From: Bacteroidota bacterium
GTDB taxonomy: Bacteria > Bacteroidota > Bacteroidia > Sphingobacteriales > Sphingobacteriaceae
Assembly: GCA_023450085.1 (NCBI GenBank)
Contig: JAEXHI010000021.1
Span: 1 to 64,000 of the forward strand
Direction of reading: 5' to 3'
Length of the DNA stretch: 64,000 nt
Shown: piece by piece, positions 9,083 through 18,578 of the stretch
How positions within the stretch are numbered: position 1 is the stretch's first letter
Layout: every line of letters begins with the position of its first letter
The notes under the pieces: generated by a model
The model's database searches: none
What the model saw: only the letters and a program-made list of their open reading frames with translations
Told to the model about the DNA's origin: nothing
Made by a program: the position numbers and the translations under genes

Positions 9083-10360
9083 ATGGCATTAAGTAGAATT
9101 TGGTCCGCATTTATTATTGTGGCTATTGTGGTAGCAGCGATTAAGTGCTTCTTTTTTGGACAAACTGAAATTTTTAGTTGGATGGTAATTGGCAAAGCTG
9201 ATGATCCTACCAACTTAACCAAAGTTGATGGCGTTATACAAACTTGTTGGAATGCCGTAGAAATGTGCTTGAAACTAATTGGTGTTTTGGCTTTTTTTAT
9301 GGGTTTAATGAGTATTGCCGAAAAAGCAGGCGGCATTCGTTTATTGTCGAGAATTGTAGGTCCATTTTTCTCTAAATTGTTTCCTGAAGTACCCAAAGGG
9401 CATCCTGCTACCGGACATATGGTGATGAATTTTTCTGCCAATCTGTTAGGTTTGGACAATGCAGCTACTCCTTTTGGTTTAAAAGCCATGGAAAGCTTGC
9501 AGGAACTTAATCCCAATAAAGCAACGGCCAGTAACTCGCAAATTATGTTTTTGTGCTTACATGCGGCTGGTTTAAGCTTAATCCCAGTCAGTGTAATTGC
9601 TTTAAGAGCGTCTTCTAATGCTTCTGATCCCACTGATATTTTCATTCCGTGCTTAATTGTAACCTTTGTAGGTACTTTAACAGCTATGCTGATTGTTTCC
9701 TTCAAACAGAAAATCAATATTTTTCAGCCTATTATTTTAGGATGGGTTTTAAGTATCAGTGCAGTAATCGGTTTGCTGGTTTGGTACATTACTACCTTGG
9801 GTTCAAAGGAAATTACTTCGTTTTCTGGCTTGTTGAGCAGCGGAGTTATTTTGTTTATAGTACTTGCGATTTTACTGGGTGGCGTTTACAAAAAGATTGA
9901 TGTTTTTGATGCTTTTGTAGAGGGTGCTAAAGGTGGATTTGAAACTGCCGTAAAGATCATTCCCTATTTAGTTGGGATGTTGGTAGCGATCAGTATGTTA
10001 CGTACCAGTGGTACTTTTGATGTGGTCATTTTGGGAATTAAGAACTTCTTTACCTTTTTAGGTGCAGATACCAGATTTGTTGAGGCATTGCCAACAGCGT
10101 TGATCAGGCCTTTAAGTGGTGGTGGTGCCAGAGGAATGATGGTAGATACAATGACTGCCTATGGTCCAGATTCTTTTGCCAGTAGGTTATCAGGTATTTT
10201 CCAAGGTGCTGCTGATACTACTTTCTATGTGATTGCAGTTTATTTTGGTTCTGTTTCTGTTAAAAACACTCGGTATGCTGTAGGTACCATGTTACTGGCA
10301 GATTTAGCTGGTGTTTGTACTGCCATTGGTTTAGCTTATTTGTTTTTTGGGAATAGTTAG
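9083..10360 (+). CDS. Nucleoside recognition (Gate) domain membrane protein, SpmA-SpmB fusion type
   Basis: This polytopic inner-membrane protein of 425 residues has two halves that both look like nucleoside-recognition/Gate domains. The first half (about 1-210) resembles spore maturation protein A, with NFSANLLGLDNAATPFGLKA. The second (about 225-425) resembles SpmB, with TALIRPLSGGGARGMM. Separate spmA and spmB are fused in many Bacteroidota, which do not sporulate, so the role is presumably transport or membrane homeostasis. The substrate is unknown. The start at 9083 gives a hydrophobic helix immediately, as in homologues. A terminator follows. Confidence 0.87.
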   Translation: MALSRIWSAFIIVAIVVAAIKCFFFGQTEIFSWMVIGKADDPTNLTKVDGVIQTCWNAVEMCLKLIGVLAFFMGLMSIAEKAGGIRLLSRIVGPFFSKLFPEVPKGHPATGHMVMNFSANLLGLDNAATPFGLKAMESLQELNPNKATASNSQIMFLCLHAAGLSLIPVSVIALRASSNASDPTDIFIPCLIVTFVGTLTAMLIVSFKQKINIFQPIILGWVLSISAVIGLLVWYITTLGSKEITSFSGLLSSGVILFIVLAILLGGVYKKIDVFDAFVEGAKGGFETAVKIIPYLVGMLVAISMLRTSGTFDVVILGIKNFFTFLGADTRFVEALPTALIRPLSGGGARGMMVDTMTAYGPDSFASRLSGIFQGAADTTFYVIAVYFGSVSVKNTRYAVGTMLLADLAGVCTAIGLAYLFFGNS

Positions 10361-10381
10361 ATTTTAAATCTTATTTCATAG

Positions 10382-10413
10382 AAAAGCCGCACTAAAACTA
10401 TTGCGGCTTTTTT
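10382..10413 (+). terminator. Rho-independent terminator
   Basis: AAAAGCCGCA pairs with TGCGGCTTTT around a 10-base loop and is followed by T residues. It lies 21 bases after the SpmAB-type gene. Confidence 0.88.
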
Positions 10414-10526
10414 ATTGGTTTTTAAGTATTTATACTGTAATAAGTACTTGATTTTAAGTTGTTTTTGAAAATGAAAGAGGGAAATAGGTAAATTCATTTT
10501 TATAAAAACCACTAAATTAAGTTATT

Positions 10527-11777
10527 ATGAAAAAAACGCTTTTAATTCTACCCCTACTAATTTTAGTTCTATTGTCTTGTAGAAAAAATCAAAATGAGAT
10601 TCAGCCTTTGGAGAAGGCATCTGAAAAACTAGAAAGCATCCCAATAAAAGATCTTTTAAATTTTCTTAGTACAAGCATGCAAATAGACACACGCCAAATA
10701 AACTATAATGAAAAGGATAGTTTATTTGTAATACAAAAAGATATGTTAATTTCTTTTAAAGATGCTTGTGCTAGGTTTATTGATCAAAAAAAGAATCAAA
10801 ATTCCCCTACTGTTCAGCATTATTTTGGAAATTTCTTTGTCCATGGTAATTACATCAGCAACATCAAAGTTTATATACGAGCTGGGGTTCCCCAAGATTG
10901 GAGAACAGCAATTTATGAATCCGTATCTAATTGGAATAATACACTTACCCGCGTGAGGTTTACATTTTCTAGCTATGCTGATGCCGATATCAGAATTAAT
11001 GGTGATAATGATGGGGCTAACGGAACTATAGCAAGCACGTATTTGCCAAACATGTTTTTCAGGCCAGGAAATGAAATAAACATCAATTATCATTACAGTA
11101 CACTAACTGCTTCTCAAAAGGTTTTTGCTATAACACATGAACTAGGTCACACTATAGGTTTCAAGCATACCGACCAAACAGATGGCAACTATATAACTGG
11201 TACACCTTCTATTGATCCTAATTCAGTGATGAATTCAACGGTGCTTCCATGGTCAGGTTTTACTTCTGGTGATATTAACGCAGTCAATACTGTATATCCA
11301 TATACAACTATTTACAATAGTGTAACATGGACTACATATCGTGCTTATCCTAAGACTGATTGTGGCCCTGGATATGTCGGAACTGCCCATACTTATACAA
11401 TTGGTGCTGGGGCAGCCCAATCGGTGATTTCTCAGGAAGAAGCAGATTCTCGAGCTCGTACTATTGCAGATCAATATGGGTTTACGAATGCAAACTTAGT
11501 CGGTTCGTGTGTGATGGAAATGATTGGCGGAATAAACAGAATGTGGTGGTCAGATCAGGAAACTTATACCTTTTATCATAAGCCTCCAGGTAGTACAGTA
11601 ACGTGGACGGTAACTGCTCCTTTAAGAATTGTAGGCTCTAATACAGGTGATACTGTTGTTGTTGAACATGATCCAGCTTATCCCATTTTAGAAAATAATA
11701 CTTATGGAGAAGCTACCATAACAGGAACTGTAGGAACAACAGAGTACCATCGCAATATTCAAATTAAGTACGAGTAG
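10527..11777 (+). CDS. Lipoprotein zinc metalloprotease (HExxHxxGxxH, M57-like)
   Basis: This is a predicted surface or periplasmic lipoprotein protease. A short signal peptide ends in the lipobox LLSC, with Cys18 as the lipidated residue. The motif HELGHTIGFKH (His204, Glu205, His208, His214) is the metzincin-type HExxHxxGxxH zinc site, with a Met in the downstream NSVMNST stretch as the likely Met-turn. The catalytic domain occupies about residues 95-260. The remaining 150 residues include a beta-rich segment near the end (about 330-416) that could be an Ig-like or substrate-binding domain, and a DUF5977-like AQSVISQEEADSRA stretch. It is monocistronic and ends at a bidirectional terminator. 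Substrate unknown. Confidence 0.85.
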   Translation: MKKTLLILPLLILVLLSCRKNQNEIQPLEKASEKLESIPIKDLLNFLSTSMQIDTRQINYNEKDSLFVIQKDMLISFKDACARFIDQKKNQNSPTVQHYFGNFFVHGNYISNIKVYIRAGVPQDWRTAIYESVSNWNNTLTRVRFTFSSYADADIRINGDNDGANGTIASTYLPNMFFRPGNEININYHYSTLTASQKVFAITHELGHTIGFKHTDQTDGNYITGTPSIDPNSVMNSTVLPWSGFTSGDINAVNTVYPYTTIYNSVTWTTYRAYPKTDCGPGYVGTAHTYTIGAGAAQSVISQEEADSRARTIADQYGFTNANLVGSCVMEMIGGINRMWWSDQETYTFYHKPPGSTVTWTVTAPLRIVGSNTGDTVVVEHDPAYPILENNTYGEATITGTVGTTEYHRNIQIKYE

Positions 11778-11807
11778 AATATTCTCGATTTGTCAGGACA
11801 TATCATC

Positions 11808-11851
11808 AAAATAAAAAGAGCCGCATTAAATCAATACGGCTCTTTTTATTT
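11808..11851. terminator. Bidirectional terminator between convergent genes
   Basis: AAATAAAAAGAGCCG and CGGCTCTTTTTATTT form a stem flanked by A runs on the left and T runs on the right, so it can stop transcription on both strands. It separates the metalloprotease gene from the SusD-like gene. Confidence 0.88.
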
Positions 11852-11858
11852 GAGAATA

Positions 11859-13286
11859 TTATGGCTTATCCCACCAAACCCTTGCATTTAACCCATCGGA
11901 TCCTCCGTAAGGAAATGCAGCTACTGCCGCGTTGTAGCTGGCTCGGTTAATTTGAGGTTCGTTTACTGGATACCCTTCCCTTCTAGGAATTTGATCTCCA
12001 TTGGCTCCTGGTGCAGCAGTTAACACTGGATAGCCAGTTCTCCTCCATTCTGCCCAACCTTCATAACCATGTAAAAATAGGTGAACCCATCTTTGAGTGG
12101 CTATTTGTTGTATGGCGGTGGTAGGGTTATAAACAACGCTGGCATTTGTTAGGTAAGCAGTTGCGCCAGTGGTAGCTCCTGTCCATTGTCTAATAGACTC
12201 CGTTATGGCATTGTTATAGTTGGTAGTTGCTGTAACGTCACCTCCAGTTATCCATGTCAATTTTGCCGCTTCTGCCATAGCAAATAAAGCTTGTGCGTAA
12301 GTAACTAGGTAAACTGGTGAATCCTGCTTGCGTAGATTTGCTCCCAACAGCGAAAAATTTGCAGGAGGAGAATCGGTTGATAAGCCGTAAGCCAAACCGA
12401 CATAATCATTGCTAGCACTTGCTTTATCAGCAAAAATAGGGAGTCTTGGATCCGATAAAGGTTTCATGTAATCCACTATAGGCTTACTCACCGCATACCA
12501 TTGTCTGCCCAAATTGGTAAAGGAGTTAAACCAAAAATTTTGCTGAGCGGCTTGGGCTAAATGCGGAAAAGAAAAATTATCAGCATTAGAGGTCATGATT
12601 CCATTGGCTATTGCTTTGTTAAATTCTGCTTTACCTGTGGTAGGATCAACTTTAGAAAGACGTAAAGCCATTAACATGTGAATCGTATTACCTAATTTTT
12701 TCCATTTTTCTATGTTGCCTGCGTACATGATATCATTTTTGATATTTCCTGCAGCAGTAATTACAGTGATATGGGCATTTGCTTCATCTAGAAGCTTAAA
12801 TAAGCCATTATAGATATCCTGTTGTTTGTCATATTTAGGCACGTAGTTCGCATCTCCTTTAAGCGATTCTGAAAAAGGAATATCTCCCCACCTATCTGTC
12901 ATGTGCCAAAAGATATAGGCTTTTAGAATTTTTGCCACTGCTTTTTGGTGTTCTATCGGCCCTTCCGAAGGCTCCAAAGTGGAATTTAATGCTGTTTCCA
13001 AATTAAGAAGTGCACCATACCAAGAAGCAAAGCTAAAGTTTGTTTCTATGTAGCGGGCGTTATTTGGAAATGTTGTGAGTGATAAATATTGTGGGTAGTG
13101 CACTCCATAAGCATTTGAACTTATTCCGGGCAAATATAGCATAGTGTTTGCCATAAGCCTTGTTCCAGAGGCTTTACTTGCATTGTTAGGGTCTTTGTTG
13201 AGATCTTCATCGAACTTAGTGCAGCCCGAAAATGCTAATCCCAATGATAATGCAAGACTTAGTGTTTTTATGATTGAATTTTTCAT
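11859..13286 (-). CDS. SusD/RagB family outer-membrane nutrient-binding lipoprotein (SusD-like_2)
   Basis: SusD-type lipoproteins sit on the outer face of the outer membrane and hand substrates to their SusC partner. The protein opens with MKNSIIKTLSLALSLGLAFSGC, a signal peptide with lipobox FSGC, followed by TKFDEDLNKDPNNAS, a typical start of this subfamily. Helical TPR-like segments follow, and near the end comes the WAEWRRTGYP motif common to the family. I chose the ATG at 13286, 10 bases after the susC stop. An in-frame ATG at 13310 would overlap susC and put eight non-signal residues first. No degradative enzyme lies next to this pair, so the substrate is unknown. Confidence 0.9.
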   Translation of the reverse strand: MKNSIIKTLSLALSLGLAFSGCTKFDEDLNKDPNNASKASGTRLMANTMLYLPGISSNAYGVHYPQYLSLTTFPNNARYIETNFSFASWYGALLNLETALNSTLEPSEGPIEHQKAVAKILKAYIFWHMTDRWGDIPFSESLKGDANYVPKYDKQQDIYNGLFKLLDEANAHITVITAAGNIKNDIMYAGNIEKWKKLGNTIHMLMALRLSKVDPTTGKAEFNKAIANGIMTSNADNFSFPHLAQAAQQNFWFNSFTNLGRQWYAVSKPIVDYMKPLSDPRLPIFADKASASNDYVGLAYGLSTDSPPANFSLLGANLRKQDSPVYLVTYAQALFAMAEAAKLTWITGGDVTATTNYNNAITESIRQWTGATTGATAYLTNASVVYNPTTAIQQIATQRWVHLFLHGYEGWAEWRRTGYPVLTAAPGANGDQIPRREGYPVNEPQINRASYNAAVAAFPYGGSDGLNARVWWDKP

Positions 13287-13296
13287 TGTCATTACG

Positions 13297-16200
13297 TTAA
13301 AATTTAACACTTAGGTTAAAACCAAATGATCTTACTGTTTGTAATTCTCCTTTTTCGATCCAACTTATAGAACCACTGCCTGAAGATAATTCGGAAGGAT
13401 CTACACCTTTAGGAGCATCCTGCCATATCATTAAAGGATTACGAGCAATTGCTGCTATTCTAAGTGAAGAAAATGGCGTTTTAGCTAAAAGCTTATTAGA
13501 TAATGTATAGCCTAATGACACTTCTCGAAGTTTGATGTATGAAGCATCATAGATCCATTCATCATAAATGTAGGTGCCGAGTCTATTTCTATAATACTCT
13601 CTTGCATCAACATAACCGGTAAATTCTTGGCCCCCTACATTTGTTTGTGTACCGTTAATGGTTTTTATGGTGCCGGGTGCATACATTCCAGTTACTTTTA
13701 TACCACCACCATTAGCTAATGGATCTCTAATATTAGCTCCTCTATCATTCATTGCAGCGGTGATCTCTGCAGTCCCTGCTTTAGCAGCCAGCATGTTTGT
13801 CCAACTCATGAACTTTCCTCCTTTCTGGAAGTCTATCATTATGCCTAGATCGATGTTTTTGTATTGAAAAGTATTTCTAAAGCCGCCTGTGAAGTCAGGA
13901 ATAGCCGACCCAAAATCAACTCCCAATTGACGTATTGGTTGTTCATTATTATCTAACAAAATTTTTCCTGTAGCAGGATCTTTGGCATATCCCGGACCTA
14001 CAATTGAACCAAACTCTTTTCCTTCCTCCGCATATAGATATACCGTTTGGTTAGAATATACGTTACTACCCAGTGTTAGCAATTTAACGTCTGGATGTAA
14101 TTCTTCAACCTTGTTATTGTTCTTGTTGAAATTGATGATTGTATTCCAAGTAAAGTTTTTTGATTTTACAGGAACAGCATTTAACGATAACTCAATCCCT
14201 TTGTTCCTGATTTTACCAGCATTAATTACGGTTGACGTATAGCCACTAGCAGGCGAAACGGTTAGATTAATAATTTGATTTTTATTAAGCTGATTATAAT
14301 AAGTGAAATCTATTCCAATTCTATTGTTAGCGAAACTTAAATTTGTACCTATTTCAAAAGAATTAGCAAATGAAGGTTCAATATTTGGATTTCTTAATGT
14401 ACTTGGTAAGGTTTGTGTGTTAATTACAGGTGTTCCTGTATAAACTGTACCCGCTACATATATTGGTGAAATTTCGTAAGCAGAGAGGTCAGAACCCGCT
14501 ACTGCGTATGACATACGAAGTTTACCAAAGCTTAAAGGTTTCCATTTTAGCAATTCGCTAAATACAATACTACCAGAAACAGATGGATACACGTATGAGT
14601 TGTTATTGCTAGGTAATGCGGAAGAAACGTCATTTCTAATGGTTGCATCTACAAAGTAGATATCTTTATATCCAAAGGAAGCCATTGCATATATACTTCT
14701 CACCTGTTTTTTTCTTAGGTAGTTGGCCACATTTGGTCTGTCGATTGACGCAGCAATATTGTACCATCCTGGACTAACTAAGCCTCCAGCTGTAGATTGG
14801 GATAAGTAAGAATATTCTTGAGTGAGCAAGTTAGCTCCCGCATTTACATTTAAGGAAACGTCTCCAAAAGTCTTATTATATTGTGCTAAAAATTCGTAAT
14901 TGTTCTCTGTGTTTTGATATTTCCCTTCTGAATAAGCATCTGCTGCCCCACTAATTACTCTGCCACCCAAAGCTCTATAGTTTCTTAAACGTTGGGTGTA
15001 CATATCTGATCTTACAAATCCAGACAGTTTTAATTCGGGTAATACTTGATACGACAAATTGATGTCTCCAAAAAACCTATCTCTATCATCTAGATTAAGG
15101 TTTTCATAGGCATCAAAATATGGGTTGTTCCAATCTGAAGGGTTGTTTGTTAAAATAATACCAGCAGTTGCCGCTGCTGTACTTGGGTTAACGTTCCAGT
15201 TCTTTATGGTGCCGTCAGGATATTTATAATTTTTTAGTTCGTTAATATCGATATTGCGTTGGAACCATTGAGAAGCACCAGTGAAAGATCCCTGGTACCC
15301 TTGTACGGGTCTTTTGCCATCATTGTTTGCATAATTTAAATTTGCTCCCGTTGTTAACTTCTCGGTAATCTTAATGGAAGATGATAGGCCGAAATTGTTT
15401 CTTTTTAGATTGGTATTTGGATAGGTTCCTTTGATGTAAGTATTATTATAGCTTAGTCTTAAATTAGCTTTTTCATTACCTCCTGTAATAGTTACCCCAT
15501 TATTGGTATTAAAACCAGTCTCGAAAAAATCTTTGATATTATTTGGTTGGGGTACAAATGGAGTTAATTGGCCAAACCTAGGATCCTGTGGGTAATATGA
15601 AAAATACATTCTTACTGGTGTTCCATCCATTTTAGGTCCCCAGCTTTCATCATTGCCATTTACATATTTTTGTCCAGAAAGTGGTGTTGCAGTACCAAAT
15701 GTCTGAAATGTTTGGCTATTCCCTACACCATATATATTTTGCATTGGTGTAAAATTTCCTACTTTCTCAATCATATTGGAAGTGGTGAATTCTACGGATA
15801 CTTTTCCAGCCTTACCTTTTTTAGTGGTATATAAAATAGCTCCATACTGACCTCTAGCACCATATAATGCAGCAGCTGCTGGTCCCTTTAAAATACTGAT
15901 GCTTTCAATGTCTTCTGGATTTAAATCTTGAGCTAAGTTTCCAAGATCGACTCCATTGGCATCTGAATTACTGAAATTTCCATTGTTAAAAGGTGTTCCG
16001 TCTACAACGATTAGGGGTTGTCCGCCGCCAGTTACAGAATTTACACCTCTCAGTTTTATTTTCTGAGTACCGCCCAAGCTTGCTCCGGAAGAACCTGTAA
16101 CTTGTGCACCAGCCACTTTACCTGCCAAAGCACCAATCACATTGTTATCTTTGGTCATGGTTAAATCTTCACCTTTAACCTCTTGCACTGCGTAACCAAT

Positions 16201-16557
16201 TGATTTTTGAGAACGCTTGATGCCTAAAGCAGTCACCACTACACCTTCCAAGGTTTGTGAATCTTCGGATAAAACGACGTTAATGGTTACTTGGTTTCCT
16301 ACCGTTACTTCTTTGGAAGTGTAGCCAACGTAGCTAAAAACCAATATTGAATTATTTGACGGGACATTGATGGTGAAATTACCATCGGCGCTGGTTGTTA
16401 CGGTGTTGCCGGTTTGTCCTTTTACCGAAACACTGGCACCTGGAATTCCCATTCCATTAGATGCGTCTGTTACCTTACCTCTTACTGTTTTTTGGGCGTA
16501 AGAAAATAAAGCAAACAGCAGCAAACCCAACAAGGTTAGCGTAAACTTTTTGTTCAT
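13297..16557 (-). CDS. SusC/RagA family TonB-linked outer membrane protein
   Basis: This 1086-residue TonB-dependent transporter would carry a substrate captured by the adjacent SusD-like lipoprotein across the outer membrane. It has a signal peptide (MNKKFTLTLLGLLLFALFSYAQ), a carboxypeptidase-regulatory-like domain (about 22-105, with GKVTDASNGMGIPGASVSVKG), a plug domain starting near the GVVVTALGIKR segment (about 105-250), and a long beta-barrel ending in the aromatic-terminated strand FNLSVKF. It heads a two-gene operon with the SusD-like gene. There is no adjacent sigma/anti-sigma pair or hybrid sensor. Confidence 0.94.
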   Translation of the reverse strand: MNKKFTLTLLGLLLFALFSYAQKTVRGKVTDASNGMGIPGASVSVKGQTGNTVTTSADGNFTINVPSNNSILVFSYVGYTSKEVTVGNQVTINVVLSEDSQTLEGVVVTALGIKRSQKSIGYAVQEVKGEDLTMTKDNNVIGALAGKVAGAQVTGSSGASLGGTQKIKLRGVNSVTGGGQPLIVVDGTPFNNGNFSNSDANGVDLGNLAQDLNPEDIESISILKGPAAAALYGARGQYGAILYTTKKGKAGKVSVEFTTSNMIEKVGNFTPMQNIYGVGNSQTFQTFGTATPLSGQKYVNGNDESWGPKMDGTPVRMYFSYYPQDPRFGQLTPFVPQPNNIKDFFETGFNTNNGVTITGGNEKANLRLSYNNTYIKGTYPNTNLKRNNFGLSSSIKITEKLTTGANLNYANNDGKRPVQGYQGSFTGASQWFQRNIDINELKNYKYPDGTIKNWNVNPSTAAATAGIILTNNPSDWNNPYFDAYENLNLDDRDRFFGDINLSYQVLPELKLSGFVRSDMYTQRLRNYRALGGRVISGAADAYSEGKYQNTENNYEFLAQYNKTFGDVSLNVNAGANLLTQEYSYLSQSTAGGLVSPGWYNIAASIDRPNVANYLRKKQVRSIYAMASFGYKDIYFVDATIRNDVSSALPSNNNSYVYPSVSGSIVFSELLKWKPLSFGKLRMSYAVAGSDLSAYEISPIYVAGTVYTGTPVINTQTLPSTLRNPNIEPSFANSFEIGTNLSFANNRIGIDFTYYNQLNKNQIINLTVSPASGYTSTVINAGKIRNKGIELSLNAVPVKSKNFTWNTIINFNKNNNKVEELHPDVKLLTLGSNVYSNQTVYLYAEEGKEFGSIVGPGYAKDPATGKILLDNNEQPIRQLGVDFGSAIPDFTGGFRNTFQYKNIDLGIMIDFQKGGKFMSWTNMLAAKAGTAEITAAMNDRGANIRDPLANGGGIKVTGMYAPGTIKTINGTQTNVGGQEFTGYVDAREYYRNRLGTYIYDEWIYDASYIKLREVSLGYTLSNKLLAKTPFSSLRIAAIARNPLMIWQDAPKGVDPSELSSGSGSISWIEKGELQTVRSFGFNLSVKF

Positions 16558-16661
16558 GGTTTGTTCTGTTAGTTGATGATTAGTTGATTGTCAACTGAAT
16601 ATACGCACAATTACGCAAACTTCATTACAAACCGGTGTTTTTTGTTAAATTTTGTTAAAAA

Positions 16662-17105
16662 CTATCCTACGTTTAACATATTCGAATATCCTCTAGCAAT
16701 TAGTCTATTTTTTGAAGGCAAAAACACGTCGCACTGCAAATTTATAATGGTTCTTCCTTGCTTGATGATGCTTGTTTTTGCGGTAATGATATCTCCTTCT
16801 TTGGCTGGTGCAAAATAATCGATATTGTTGTTCACTGTAGTGAAAGCATGAGCTAAGCCGAGAGTAAAAACAGTTGCTCCTATCAGGTCATCAATAATTC
16901 CAGCGGTAATGCCGCCGTGTAAAATACCGTAAGGATTAGTCATTTCTTTTCTCACCACATAACTACAATGTAAACTACCCTTTTCGGCAGTAATTACGGT
17001 TGGCTTTAACCAGTTCATGAAATTGGAAGGTGAGTTTTCTACTTCCTTTCCAACAAAGGATTGAAAAATTTTTAATCTGTCGTTAGCGTGGTTTTGTTGT
17101 TCCAT
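16662..17105 (-). CDS. PaaI family hotdog thioesterase
   Basis: This is a predicted cytoplasmic acyl-CoA thioesterase of the hotdog fold. The 147-residue length and the HGGITAGIIDDLIG block, with the catalytic-region HGG and the following acidic residues, are typical of the PaaI/YdiI group, followed by the strand TTVNNNIDYFAPAKEGD. The specific acyl-CoA cannot be inferred. The gene is divergent from the OsmC gene with only 28 bp between the start codons, so the two must share a compact promoter region. Confidence 0.87.
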   Translation of the reverse strand: MEQQNHANDRLKIFQSFVGKEVENSPSNFMNWLKPTVITAEKGSLHCSYVVRKEMTNPYGILHGGITAGIIDDLIGATVFTLGLAHAFTTVNNNIDYFAPAKEGDIITAKTSIIKQGRTIINLQCDVFLPSKNRLIARGYSNMLNVG

Positions 17106-17133
17106 TTCATAAATTTAGGCAAAAAATAGGAAC

Positions 17134-17535
17134 ATGAGTAAAAAGCAGATCACCGCCGTAGTAGAATTAGACAAATCGAGATATAAGACCAAAGTTTTTG
17201 CCGATGGGCATTTTATTTATTCAGACGAGCCTAAAGAATTGGGTGGAACTGATGAAGGAATGGCACCAGGAGCTTTGTTATTGGCGAGTTTAGGGAGTTG
17301 CACCGCTATTACGATAAGGATGTATGCCGATAGGAAAGAATTTCCTTTAGAAACCATTACGGTTAATTTGGCCATATGTGCCGAAGAAGAAATGGATAAG
17401 GCAACGGTGATAGAAAGGGAAATTAAATTTACTGGAGATTTGGATGAGGAGCAGATTAAAAGTCTAATGATTATTGCAGACAAGTGTCCTGTTCATAAAA
17501 TGCTGACCAACCCGATTAGAATCATTACCAAATAA
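17134..17535 (+). CDS. OsmC family peroxiredoxin-like protein
   Basis: OsmC/Ohr-type proteins reduce organic hydroperoxides using two cysteines. Both are present here: Cys56 in LGSCTAIT and Cys118 in DKCPVHKML. The length of 133 residues is normal for the compact YhfA/OsmC subgroup. It starts with MSKKQITAVVELDKSRYKTKV and has no signal peptide. It is followed after 36 bases by a DMT transporter gene, possibly co-transcribed. The physiological substrate is not known. Confidence 0.9.
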   Translation: MSKKQITAVVELDKSRYKTKVFADGHFIYSDEPKELGGTDEGMAPGALLLASLGSCTAITIRMYADRKEFPLETITVNLAICAEEEMDKATVIEREIKFTGDLDEEQIKSLMIIADKCPVHKMLTNPIRIITK

Positions 17536-17571
17536 TGAAGTTAGGTTTTAATAATTTTTTAAAAGGAGATT

Positions 17572-18465
17572 GTGAGGACTAAGAAAGACTTTCTCAACTT
17601 CCTTTCGGGAATTACCTTTGTTACGCTTTGGTCATCCGCTTCTTCTGCCACAAAAATTGGGTTAACTGCTGTACAGCCACTAGTGTTGTCCATTCCTCGT
17701 TTTATTTTGGCTTCTGCATTAATGTTAGGTATTTCCCATTTATTTATGCGAAAGCCTATTCCTAAAGATAAAAAGATTTGGAAGCAGATAATTGTTTATG
17801 GCTTTTTCAATGTAGGTTTATATTTGGGGTTGTATGTAGTAGCTATGCAGGAAGTATCAGCAGGATTAGGCTCGTTGTTTATTGCCATTAATCCCGTGCT
17901 TATTATGCTCATTAGCACCATTTGGTACAGACAACAAATTAGAGCAGTAACATTAATGAGTTTTACCCTGTGTATGTCGGGCATGATTTTGGCCGCTTAC
18001 CCCCTTTTGCATGGTAGCCATGCCAGTATTTTGGGTTTAGGTTTATTGCTGCTTTGTAATATCTCCTACTCCGTTGGTGCTATTTATTTTGCCAAACAAG
18101 ATTGGAAAGATACGCCCATTTTAACCATTAATGGGTGGCAAACCTTAGTAGGTTGTATCTGTCTCCTGCCCTTTGCCATATTTTATTATAAGGAGGATGC
18201 CAACGTTTTTAACGGAGCATTTTTAGGTTCGGTGGTTTGGTTAGCCATTCCAGCTTCAATTATTGCTTCATTACTTTGGATGATGTTGTTGAAGGATAAT
18301 CCCACAAAGGCTTCGGCTTGGTTATTTTTATGTCCTGTGGCGGGTTTCGCCATTGCAGCCATATTAATGGGCGAACCGCTAACGCTCTATACCTTGGCTG
18401 GCGTGTTGTTAGTGGTGGCAGGTTTGTATATGGTGCAGCGTATGAAAAGCGAACGAGCTAGATAA
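17572..18465 (+). CDS. EamA/DMT family transporter
   Basis: This is a 10-helix inner-membrane protein made of two EamA repeats (about residues 5-140 and 150-290), typical of drug/metabolite exporters. Recognisable features are FLSGITFVTLWSSASSATKIGL in helix 1 and the closing ASAWLFLCPVAGFAIAAILMGEPLT segment, shared by many DMT permeases. The start is a GTG at 17572, supported by an AGGAG Shine-Dalgarno-like stretch (17564-17568), although the spacing is only three bases. Substrate unknown. It converges on the FUSC gene, with palindromic terminator-like repeats in between. Confidence 0.87.
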   Translation: MRTKKDFLNFLSGITFVTLWSSASSATKIGLTAVQPLVLSIPRFILASALMLGISHLFMRKPIPKDKKIWKQIIVYGFFNVGLYLGLYVVAMQEVSAGLGSLFIAINPVLIMLISTIWYRQQIRAVTLMSFTLCMSGMILAAYPLLHGSHASILGLGLLLLCNISYSVGAIYFAKQDWKDTPILTINGWQTLVGCICLLPFAIFYYKEDANVFNGAFLGSVVWLAIPASIIASLLWMMLLKDNPTKASAWLFLCPVAGFAIAAILMGEPLTLYTLAGVLLVVAGLYMVQRMKSERAR

Positions 18466-18479
18466 AGTCGAATTGTGAA

Positions 18480-18512
18480 AAACCTCGTAGGTTTCTAAAA
18501 CCTACGAGGTTT
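18480..18512. repeat. Palindromic repeat, type 1 (CCTACGAGG), probable bidirectional terminator
   Basis: AACCTCGTAGGTTT and its exact complement flank a 3-base loop CTA. It lies in the spacer between convergent genes and shares the GTTTctaAAAC centre with the next palindrome. Confidence 0.85.
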
Positions 18513-18524
18513 AATATTTTAACA

Positions 18525-18559
18525 AAGACTTACGAAGTTTCTAAAACTTCGTAAGTCTT
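18525..18559. repeat. Palindromic repeat, type 2 (CTTCGTAAG), probable bidirectional terminator
   Basis: AAGACTTACGAAGTTT pairs perfectly over 16 bp with AAACTTCGTAAGTCTT around the loop CTA. The same palindrome recurs at 43588-43620 and as a half copy at 43633-43650. A decayed third unit at about 18571-18590 contains the stop codon and last codons of the FUSC gene. Confidence 0.88.
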
Positions 18560-18578
18560 AAGCTCTGTTTTTAAAAAT

